A stretch of 64,000 nucleotides of DNA from Flagellimonas oceani. Lineage in GTDB: Bacteria; Bacteroidota; Bacteroidia; Flavobacteriales; Flavobacteriaceae. Made by a program: the position numbers and the translations under genes. Shown here one piece after another: positions 9,294-16,800 of this stretch; position 1 is the first letter of the stretch, and the number at the start of each line of letters is the position of its first letter. The stretch is taken from NCBI RefSeq assembly GCF_011068285.1, contig NZ_CP049616.1, positions 4,360,001 to 4,424,000 on the forward strand, given 5' to 3'. The notes under the pieces were generated by a model, which ran no database searches, was not told where the DNA came from, and worked only from the letters and a program-made list of their open reading frames with translations.

Positions 9294-9826
9294 TGGAATT
9301 TAAAGATTATTATAAAATTCTTGAGATTAATCAAACAGCAACTCAAGAAGAAATAAAAGCTGCATTTAAAAAGCAAGCTGTAAAATGGCATCCAGATAGA
9401 AATTTGGGTACAGATACTACAGAAAAAATGCAAGAAATAAATGAAGCTTATCTAATACTAAAAGATAAAGAGGCTCGTGAACGTTATGACCGAGAATATT
9501 TAAGGTATAAAGAATTCACTCAAAAGTCTAATTCTTACTATCAAGAAAAAACATCGCAAGATTTTAAACAATCTCAATCCGAAAATAATCAAAGGAAAGA
9601 AAAGGCAAACGAACCGAATTATGAATTTGATGACGAAATATTAAAGAAATGGATGAGAAATGCAAGACGTCAAGCGGTAGATTTGGCAAAACAAACAATC
9701 CGAGAGGTCGGAGAGTTAAGCGTAACTGCAACTAAAGCAGCAGGTTCAAAGATGCTGGAATTGTTTATTGGTTATGCAATTGGTGGCATAATAATTCTTA
9801 TAGTTTTTAAAGCTTGCACAGGATAA
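9293..9826 (+). CDS. J-domain protein with C-terminal membrane anchor
   Basis: A 177-residue DnaJ-type co-chaperone. Residues 4-65 are a J domain (YYKILEINQTATQEEIKAAF) with the essential HPD at 33-35, which stimulates the ATPase of an Hsp70. There is no Gly/Phe region, zinc finger or substrate-binding domain, so it is a type III J protein. A charged linker (about 75-125) leads to a single hydrophobic helix at about 153-174 near the end, so it is probably tail-anchored with the J domain in the cytoplasm. It overlaps the small membrane protein gene by one base and is followed 4 bp later by an exported protein gene. The HPD motif makes the chaperone link firm; what it recruits Hsp70 to is unknown. 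Confidence 0.8.
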   Translation: MEFKDYYKILEINQTATQEEIKAAFKKQAVKWHPDRNLGTDTTEKMQEINEAYLILKDKEARERYDREYLRYKEFTQKSNSYYQEKTSQDFKQSQSENNQRKEKANEPNYEFDDEILKKWMRNARRQAVDLAKQTIREVGELSVTATKAAGSKMLELFIGYAIGGIIILIVFKACTG

Positions 9827-9830
9827 ACGT

Positions 9831-10448
9831 ATGAAAAAATCAATCATTTTAACTTTAACAATGCTATTATTCCAATTAGGGTTTAGTCAAGAAAATTGGG
9901 ACAAAATAGATTTAGGTAATTGGGGCGAAATAAAAATGCCTTCAAGTTTAGAAGTTCAATCAGGTAACTACAAAAAAATAATCGATTACCAAAAAAGACA
10001 TTTTTCTGTAAACGCAGAGAGAATTGTTTTCCAGCAGAAAGGTGTTAATAATGGCAAAAATTTAGACACTTATGGAAGAATAATTATTAGAACCGATTTT
10101 GCAAGTGAGGAATTTCCAGACTTAAATACGACCGAAATTACAAGTCAAGATATTGCCGACCTTAATCAAATGTATAAATCACAAATTTACGAAGTCGCTA
10201 ATAATCCGACTTATCCTGCCAAAATTATAAAATGGAATGGAGTGAAAATTGTAACATTAAACGGTAACAAATCAATTAATTACAGTTACGTTCGACAAAT
10301 GAACGGAAAACCACAAACCTATTCTGAATTTTACATCTTTTGGAAAGGAAACAGACAACATACTTTGAACATTGAATATCGAATTATTGATTCTGATAAA
10401 TGGAAATCTGACCTTGAAAAAGCGACAAAAACATTTAAACTGAAATAA
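9831..10448 (+). CDS. Exported protein of unknown function, third gene of the J-protein operon
   Basis: A 205-residue protein with a clear signal peptide (MKKSIILTLTMLLFQLGFSQ, cleaved after Ser19 or Gln20). The mature part starts with WDKIDLGNWGEIKMPSSLEV and ends in a WKSDLEKATKTFKL segment. That opening and ending loosely recall PsbP/DUF1795-like small exported proteins, but I cannot confirm it. It starts 4 bp after the J-domain gene and is the last gene before a terminator. It shares the A/T-rich codon use of its two partners. It may be a periplasmic or surface component of whatever the membrane J protein serves. Confidence 0.6.
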   Translation: MKKSIILTLTMLLFQLGFSQENWDKIDLGNWGEIKMPSSLEVQSGNYKKIIDYQKRHFSVNAERIVFQQKGVNNGKNLDTYGRIIIRTDFASEEFPDLNTTEITSQDIADLNQMYKSQIYEVANNPTYPAKIIKWNGVKIVTLNGNKSINYSYVRQMNGKPQTYSEFYIFWKGNRQHTLNIEYRIIDSDKWKSDLEKATKTFKLK

Positions 10449-10513
10449 AAAACTAATGCTAACAATGGTAACCGTTGCACAAGTCCCTGATCAGCACCAA
10501 AACCGATCGTTAT

Positions 10514-10537
10514 AAGCCTCATTAAGGGGCTTTTTTA
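10514..10537 (+). terminator. Terminator after the J-protein operon
   Basis: AAGCCTC and GGGGCTT pair (one G-T) around a 5-nt loop, followed by a run of six T residues. It lies about 65 bp beyond the stop of the exported-protein gene. Confidence 0.7.
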
Positions 10538-10545
10538 TTTTCCCA

Positions 10546-10725
10546 TCAGTATTGAAGATTGGGTTTTAATTGTTTTTCAAGGGCTCCGAATAGCAACATA
10601 AAAGCGTTTTTCGGCAAAGTGGACAAAGCAAGTTGCCCCGCCCCACTTTTCGAGCGTTTTTCAATGAATTTCAGGTATTTTTTGAGGTTGTATGCGATTG
10701 CCGAGAGGTGCATGTGTAGCCTTCC
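10546..10725 (-). pseudogene. 3' remnant of an IS transposase gene
   Basis: Read on the minus strand, about 59 codons stay open from a stop at 10726-10728 to a TGA at 10546-10548. The translation contains LHMHLSAIAYNLKKYLKF and ends LEKQLKPNLQY, which I recognise as the C-terminal end of Bacteroidetes DDE transposases (IS1182/IS4-like). No upstream part of the gene is present; the next gene is the integrase, 40 bp away. It is a decayed fragment left by a former insertion and marks this stretch as mobile-element territory. The exact IS family would need a search. Confidence 0.65.
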
Positions 10726-10765
10726 CTAAAAATGTAGCCTTACCCCTTTTAAGACATCGCTAAAT

Positions 10766-12001
10766 TCATATTGACTTTGCAAATTCCAATAGGGCAGGGT
10801 CATTTTTCAATTTTTCCATGTCATCTGAAATTTTACTGTCCAAAACCTTTGCGTAAATCTGTGTTGTTTTCAATGAGGTATGGCCCAGCATTTTGCTCAC
10901 GGACTCAATAGGTACCCCATTGGAAAGGGTCACGGTGGTGGCAAAAGTATGTCTGGCCAAATGCGTGGTCAATGTTTTTTTGATTTTACATGCCGTTGCA
11001 ATTTCCTTCAGATAAGAATTGGTGCGCTGATTGGTGTATACCGGTAGTAAGGTCTTTTTTTTGATTACTCTGGGATGTTCTTTATACTTGTCAATGATTG
11101 CCTCTGGGATGCTCAATAGGGGAATACTGCTCAAAACCTTGGTTTTTTTTCTTTTGGTCTTGATCCATTTGTTTCCTTTGATGTCCTTCACCAAATCGTC
11201 CTTCGTCAACTTTTCTATATCGGCAAAGGCCAATCCGGTATAACAGCAGAACAAAAACATGTCCCGTACTGTATCCAGTCTCTCAAATTCAAATTCTTGT
11301 TTTAGCATAGCTTCCAGTTCCTCGTGCGTCAAAAACTCTCGTTCTTTTTGTTTCCAACTGGCGGACCAGTGGAAGAAAGGGTCACGATCGATCCATTGAT
11401 TGGCATAGGCGATGCGAACAATCTTCTTGAAATTGACGATATATTTGGTCGCGGTATTATGGGAGCAATTTTTTTTGCTCTTCAAAAAGTAATCAAAGCC
11501 CGTTATAAACTTATAATCGAGCTTTTTAAGCGGAAAATCTTTTTTTTGGTACTTGTGTACTATATAATCGGAGATATGTGATTTGGCAGCTTTATACCGT
11601 TGAAGTGTTCCTGCGGAATATTCCTTGCCCACTAAACTTTCCATTTGATCGTTGTGATCTTGGAATATTTCCAAGATCATATACTGTTTCTGACCCTTGC
11701 CCAAAAAGATGTTCTTCACGGTATCGGCATCCACATATTCACCACTACGGACAAGCTCATCATAGATAGATATACACTTGGCCTTTAAAGTATCGAAAAA
11801 TCTGTTAAGCACTAGTATTTCTGGGCTTTTACCTCGAATCCTGCAATTGTCCGCATCCCATCTGGAAAGTTCAATTTGCTTGCCCGTACTGAACTCTGCA
11901 CGTTTCCCATCGAGGGTGATTCGAGCGTATATAATTGATTTTTTGGGTTCCTTAACTACCTTTCTTTTTGGGTAAAAGATGACATTGATTGTTGAAAACA
12001 T
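10766..12001 (-). CDS. Tyrosine recombinase (integrase) of the Bacteroidetes type
   Basis: A 411-residue site-specific recombinase. Residues 1-90 form the arm-type DNA-binding domain, about 105-200 the SAM-like core-binding domain, and about 220-400 the catalytic domain. Visible active-site residues are His-x-x-Arg in THLARHTFATT, His in LGHTSLKTTQIY, and the Tyr nucleophile in that last segment. Where other tyrosine recombinases have the first catalytic Arg (TGLR), this one has TGLA, as in IntDOT-like enzymes of Bacteroidetes elements. The gene starts about 250 bp from the 3' end of tRNA-Asp on the same strand, the classical place for an island integrase. It probably served the A/T-rich patch to its left. 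The reading frame is intact, so it may still be active. Confidence 0.9.
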   Translation of the reverse strand: MFSTINVIFYPKRKVVKEPKKSIIYARITLDGKRAEFSTGKQIELSRWDADNCRIRGKSPEILVLNRFFDTLKAKCISIYDELVRSGEYVDADTVKNIFLGKGQKQYMILEIFQDHNDQMESLVGKEYSAGTLQRYKAAKSHISDYIVHKYQKKDFPLKKLDYKFITGFDYFLKSKKNCSHNTATKYIVNFKKIVRIAYANQWIDRDPFFHWSASWKQKEREFLTHEELEAMLKQEFEFERLDTVRDMFLFCCYTGLAFADIEKLTKDDLVKDIKGNKWIKTKRKKTKVLSSIPLLSIPEAIIDKYKEHPRVIKKKTLLPVYTNQRTNSYLKEIATACKIKKTLTTHLARHTFATTVTLSNGVPIESVSKMLGHTSLKTTQIYAKVLDSKISDDMEKLKNDPALLEFAKSI

Positions 12002-12105
12002 AAGAATAGGATTAAATTAACACTTTGAAGGTACAAAAAGAGGTCTTAAATAAATGTTAACAAATCCTTGCAATAAATTGCAAAACAGCTAATTATAGCG
12101 ATGGA

Positions 12106-12138
12106 GGTGCCTCTGAAACCAGAGTCTTGAGAGGCACC
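12106..12138. repeat. Inverted repeat between integrase and tRNA-Asp
   Basis: GGTGCCTCT and AGAGGCACC flank a 15-nt loop, and a further AGGCACC copy follows at 12144-12150. It lies in the integrase-tRNA gap where recombinase arm sites would be expected; it could also be a stem-loop in the integrase leader. Confidence 0.4.
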
Positions 12139-12193
12139 GAATTAGGCACCTTTTATATGGTGTTTTTTGCTATTTTTTGGTGTCAATGGAAAT

Positions 12194-12230
12194 GAAAAAA
12201 AGCCTGTAAACATCTAGTTTACAGGCTTTT
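12194..12230 (-). terminator. Terminator of tRNA-Asp
   Basis: AAAAGCCTGTAAAC and GTTTACAGGCTTTT pair around a short loop. Read on the minus strand the stem is followed by a run of T residues, 25 bp past the tRNA 3' end. Confidence 0.8.
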
Positions 12231-12254
12231 GTGTAAATTTGGAAATATTCCAAG

Positions 12255-12328
12255 CGGTCTGGACGGGACTCGAACCCGCGACCCCCTGCGTGACAGGCAG
12301 GTATTCTAACCAACTGAACTACCAGACC
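12255..12328 (-). tRNA. tRNA-Asp (GUC)
   Basis: A 74-nt cloverleaf on the minus strand. The acceptor stem is GGTCTGG with CCAGACC, the D arm carries GTTCAGTTGGTTAGAA, the anticodon stem CCTGC/GCAGG holds a loop with anticodon GTC, and the T arm has GGTTCGAGTCC. CCA is not encoded. A terminator follows and a strong promoter precedes it by about 70 bp. The integrase gene beyond its 3' end suggests that this tRNA is, or was, an integration target. Confidence 0.95.
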
Positions 12329-12400
12329 AATGATTTTATCTTTTTAGACTCCGACAACAGTCGGATTCAAATCTTGTTCAATGCTTTTTTAAAGCGAGTG

Positions 12401-12432
12401 CAAATATACATTCTCATTTCGGATATGGCAAA
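12401..12432 (-). promoter_or_regulatory. Flavobacterial promoter of tRNA-Asp
   Basis: On the minus strand TTTG (12429-12432), a 20-nt spacer and TATATTTG (12401-12408) match the Bacteroidetes consensus closely. Transcription would start near 12394, giving a leader of about 65 nt that contains a small hairpin (12350-12365). Confidence 0.7.
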
Positions 12433-12452
12433 ACATTTTTTTAAAAAAATAG

Positions 12453-13382
12453 TCAAGCAAATTTTTGCCGCTCTATCATAAACGAGTTCAACACTTGTGA
12501 GAAGCCCGACCGAACATCAACCCCCACATATTTGATTTGGTACTGTGCACATTTTAATTTTAAATCCTTCTGGTACTGCGCTACTTTTTCTGAATATGCC
12601 TTTTTAACGGAATCGGCATACAAATCTATCTGTTCGCCCGTTTCAACATCCACAAAACGTTTGGGTGAATTGTCAAAATCAAAATGGAGCTCATGCTCAT
12701 TATCCAATAGATGAAAGAGAACCACCGAATGTTTGTTGTATTTAAGATGTCGTAGCGCTTCAAAAAGTTTTCCCTCTTCCGTTTCGGTCTGAAACATGTC
12801 GCTAAACAGAAAAATCAAGCTCCGTCGGTGTATTTTCTCTGCAATTTGATGCAGAAAGGTATAGGTTTTGGTCTCGTTGCTGTTCGTCTTATGTGCTGCC
12901 ACTTCGTTCAATTTGGAATACAGCATCTGAAAATGTCGCTCGCTGTTCTTTTCCGAAGCATGGAAATCATACGTATCAGAATAAATGCTCAAGCCAACGG
13001 CATCCCGTTGTTTTTTCAAAACCTGCATCAAAGCGGTGATGGAAAGCACCCCAAAACCAATTTTGTTGAGGTTGTCCAAGGCATATTCCTTCACTTCCGG
13101 GTAGTACATGGAGGTCGAGTTGTCCAAGATCATATGGCATCTCAGATTGGTCTCGTCCTCATAGCGTTTGGTGTACAAGCGGTCCGTTCGGGCGAAGAGT
13201 TTCCAATCAATGTGTTTGGTGCTCTGTCCAGGATTGTAGATTTTGTGTTCGGCAAACTCCGCGGAGAACCCGTGGAACGGACTTTTATGGATGCCACTGA
13301 TGAATCCCTCCACAATTTGATGGGCCAAAAGTTCCAAGTTTTGGAAAAGGGTCGCTCTGTTAAGTTCCGATCGTACGTCCAT
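12453..13382 (-). CDS. DUF58 domain protein, VWA-like
   Basis: A 309-residue protein of the DUF58 family, usually found with MoxR-type AAA ATPases and thought to be a von Willebrand A-like partner in protein or complex maturation. The family signature is plain: HKIYNPGQSTKHIDWKLFAR followed by a DNSTSM metal-site-like motif (about residues 98-103) of the VWA fold. No membrane helix is present, and unlike longer DUF58 proteins it lacks an N-terminal membrane part. No MoxR gene adjoins it in this window; trxA is its upstream neighbour on the same strand, separated by a terminator, so it is probably transcribed on its own. The start codon ATG at 13382 fits the N-terminus of relatives as I remember them. 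Confidence 0.8.
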   Translation of the reverse strand: MDVRSELNRATLFQNLELLAHQIVEGFISGIHKSPFHGFSAEFAEHKIYNPGQSTKHIDWKLFARTDRLYTKRYEDETNLRCHMILDNSTSMYYPEVKEYALDNLNKIGFGVLSITALMQVLKKQRDAVGLSIYSDTYDFHASEKNSERHFQMLYSKLNEVAAHKTNSNETKTYTFLHQIAEKIHRRSLIFLFSDMFQTETEEGKLFEALRHLKYNKHSVVLFHLLDNEHELHFDFDNSPKRFVDVETGEQIDLYADSVKKAYSEKVAQYQKDLKLKCAQYQIKYVGVDVRSGFSQVLNSFMIERQKFA

Positions 13383-13409
13383 AATTGATTTCTGCAGACA
13401 AGATAAAAT

Positions 13410-13442
13410 AAAAAAGGCTTGGCATTTGCCAAACCTTTTTTA
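13410..13442 (-). terminator. Terminator after trxA
   Basis: AAAAAGG-TTGGC and GCCAA-CCTTTTTT form a stem with an A/T-rich base on both sides, 22 bp beyond the trxA stop on the minus strand. It separates trxA from the DUF58 gene. Confidence 0.75.
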
Positions 13443-13464
13443 AAATCTAATTCCAAAATTCTTT

Positions 13465-13782
13465 TTACAGGGCTGCATCAATAGCGTCTGTATAGGTTTT
13501 TTTAGGAGATACACCTACTTGACGGTTTACGACCTCACCATCTTTAAAGACCAAAACGGTAGGGATGTTACGTACGCCGTATTTAGCGGCAAACTGCTGG
13601 TTTGCATCAACATCGACCTTTCCAACAACAGCTTTGCCATCGTATTCTTGTCCTACTTCTTCAATGATCGGACCTACCATTCTACAAGGTCCGCACCATG
13701 CTGCCCAAAAATCTACCAGGACAGGCTTATCACTTTTTAAAACAACTTCGTCAAAAGTTGCATCTGTTATTTCTAGTGCCAT
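13465..13782 (-). CDS. trxA: Thioredoxin
   Basis: A 105-residue cytoplasmic thioredoxin, the usual length. The active site WCGPC lies at residues 29-33 and the cis-Pro in NIPTVLVFKDG is present. It reduces protein disulfides with electrons from thioredoxin reductase. I start at the ATG at 13782 (MALEITDATF) and not at the in-frame ATG eight codons upstream, because a promoter -7 element (13804-13811) overlaps that upstream codon and transcription should begin near 13797. dnaE lies about 100 bp upstream on the same strand, with trxA's own promoter in the gap, and a terminator follows trxA, so it is probably monocistronic. Confidence 0.96.
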   Translation of the reverse strand: MALEITDATFDEVVLKSDKPVLVDFWAAWCGPCRMVGPIIEEVGQEYDGKAVVGKVDVDANQQFAAKYGVRNIPTVLVFKDGEVVNRQVGVSPKKTYTDAIDAAL

Positions 13783-13803
13783 CTTATTTATTTTAATATT
13801 ATG

Positions 13804-13811
13804 CAAAGTTA
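13804..13811 (-). promoter_or_regulatory. -7 promoter element of trxA
   Basis: TAACTTTG on the minus strand fits TAnnTTTG and lies 22 bp before the trxA start. No clear TTTG at the proper distance was found. Confidence 0.5.
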
Positions 13812-13884
13812 GTCAAATAATGCCCATCTAACTTACACCGGGCGTATTCGTTTTAATTATTGCGCCATTGACAATAATTATGGT

Positions 13885-16800
13885 CTAATTCAATTTGTAA
13901 TGAATTTCATTTGCTTCCAGTTCGGAAAGCAACTCACTGTTTATCTTCACCTTTTGTTTTCGGCTCGATAATTTCAGTTTGATTTCCTCTTGCATCTCAT
14001 AAATTACAAAACTTATCGGATGGTCGCCTTTATGCAATGTTAAAGTGTCCTTAAGAGTTTTGATGCGTTGTTCTTGCAGGCGATCTATGTTCAGTTTGAT
14101 GGTGAGTTTTTTGGCAAAAGCATCCATCACATCCTGAAGCTGTTTAAAATCGTTGAACTGAAGCCTCGGGTCACCTTTTTTGCCCGTATCGCGGTTTACC
14201 CAGCCTTCGCGCACGTAGGTACGCACGTGCACAAAGGAATTGATCATCAAAAAATGACGGAACTTTAAATACTCCTCGCCAAAAATCCGAAGTTCGTAGG
14301 ATTCGTTGTAATCTTCCAGCGTGAAAAGTCCCCAGCCTTTACCGTTTTTGGAAACGCGGTGCTGTACATCGGTAATGACCCCCGCAACCGTGAGTTCCCT
14401 GTTCACATGCTCTTCCAAACGAGAGAAATCGGCCACCGTATTCTTGCAAAATGCTTTGATCTCTTTTTTGAAATCATCCAACGGGTGCCCCGAAATATAA
14501 ATGCCGACCACTTCTTTCTCCCGACGTAGCTTTTCCATGGTGCCCCATTCCTCACAGGGCGGAACAATGGGTTCTGGAATCTGAACCTCACTGGCTTCAC
14601 CAAAAAGGCTCACCTGTGATGAATTTTGGTTCTCTTGGAACTTGGAACCGTACTTGACGGCTTTTTCCAAGAACGTGATACCATCGCCTTCATCGTGGAA
14701 ATATTGGGCACGGTGGGTATCCCCGAAGGAATCGAACCCTCCGGCAAGTGCCAGATTTTCGAAGGCTTTTTTGTTGGCTGCCCGCAGATCTACGCGTTTG
14801 GCCAAATCAAAGATGGATCTATAGGGGCCGCCCTCTTTTCGGTTTTCCACAATGGTCTCCACAGCGGAACGACCCACGCCCTTAATGGCCCCCATGCCAA
14901 AACGTACCGCATTGTCTTTGTTTACGGCAAATTTGTAGTAGGATTCGTTGACATCAGGGCCCAATACATCCAATCCCATTCGCTTACATTCCTCCATGAA
15001 AAAGGTCACCTGCTTAATGTCGTTCATATTGTTGGACAGCACGGCGGCCATATATTCGGCAGGGTAGTGGGCCTTCAAATAGGCGGTTTGGTACGCAATA
15101 TATGCGTAACAGGTAGAGTGACTCTTGTTGAAGGCGTAGGACGCAAATGCTTCCCAATCCTTCCATATTTTTTCGAGAACGTCGCGAGGGTGACCGTTTT
15201 TCTCCCCGCCGTCCAAGAACTGGGGTTTTAGTTTTTCCAGTAGGGCAAAAATCTTTTTACCCATGGCCTTGCGCAGCACATCGGCATCACCTTTGGAGAA
15301 TCCGGCCAGTTTCTGGGAGAGCAACATCACCTGCTCTTGGTAGACGGTAATCCCGTAGGTTTCTTGCAGGTATTCTTCCATTTCGGGGAGGTCGTAGGTA
15401 ATCTCCTCTTCCCCGTGCTTACGTGCGATAAAGCTTGGGATGTATTCCATCGGCCCTGGTCTGTAGAGGGCATTCATTGCGATGAGGTCATCAAAAACCG
15501 TTGGTTTCAGGTTTTTCATGTGTTTCTGCATCCCTGGGGATTCGTACTGGAACACTCCTACTGTTTCCCCTCGTTGGAAAAGCTCGTATGTTTTTTCATC
15601 ATCCAACGGAAAATCATCGGGAACCAACTCTATCCCTGTTCTTGCTTTTACGATTTTAACGGTGTCCTTGATCAAGGTCAAGGTCTTCAATCCCAAGAAA
15701 TCCATCTTCAGCAGTCCGGCGCTCTCAACCACGGAGTTATCGAACTGGGTAACGTAGAGGTCGGAATCCTTGGCTACGGATACGGGTACAAAATTGGTAA
15801 TATCGTCCGGGGTGATGATGACCCCGCAGGCGTGGATCCCCGTGTTTCGCAACGAACCTTCCAGCACTCGGGCCATCTTCAAAGTTTGCCCCTCTAAATC
15901 ATCTGTTTCAGCGATATTGAGCAGTTCATTGACTTTTTCCAAGTCATCGGAACGGAATTTTTTCTTTAAATCGGCTTCGTCCACCCCAAATATCTTGTTG
16001 AGCTTGGACATGTTGGGAATCAACTTGGCAATACGATCGGCATCGCCCAAGGGCAGATCTAGCACACGTGCCGTATCCCGAATGGATGATTTAGCCGCCA
16101 TGGTACCGTAGGTGATGATTTGCGCCACCTGATTGGCCCCGTATTTATTGATCACGTAGTCCATAACCCGGCTACGGCCTTCGTCATCAAAATCAATATC
16201 GATATCGGGCATCGATACCCTGTCCGGATTCAGAAACCGCTCAAAAAGCAAGTCGTACTTCAAAGGGTCGATGTTGGTGATTGTCAAGCAATACGCCACC
16301 ACCGAACCGGCCGCTGAACCCCTTCCAGGTCCTACGGATACATCCATGTTCCGTGCTTCTCGTATAAAGTCTTCCACAATCAAAAAATATCCCGGATAGC
16401 CTGAGTTTTTGATAATTTCCAACTCAAAATCTATCCGATCCCTGATTTCGTCCGTAAGTTCTCCGTAACGTTTTTCGGCGCCTTTGTAGGTAATATGTCT
16501 CAGATAGGCATTTTCGCCCCTGTTTCCGCCATCCACATCATCTTGGGAATCTTTGAATTCTTCTGGAATACTGAATTTGGGCAGCAAAATATCACTGGCA
16601 AGGTCGTAGGGTTCAATTTTGTCCACGATTTCCTTGATGTTCAGAATGGCTTCGGGCAAATCCTTGAAAAGTTCCTTCATTTCGTCCGAAGACTTAAAGT
16701 AGTACTCTTGGTTGGGCAGGCCGTATCGATAACCTCTACCTCGACCAATGGGGGTGGACTGTTTTTCACCGTCTTTTACGCACAACAAAATATCGTGCGC

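Noticed and set aside
12239..12481. Plus-strand ORF of 80 codons over tRNA-Asp
   Set aside because: It is the antisense reading of the tRNA and its promoter region.
13783..13806. Upstream ATG of trxA
   Set aside because: It overlaps the -7 promoter element, so the mRNA would start after it.
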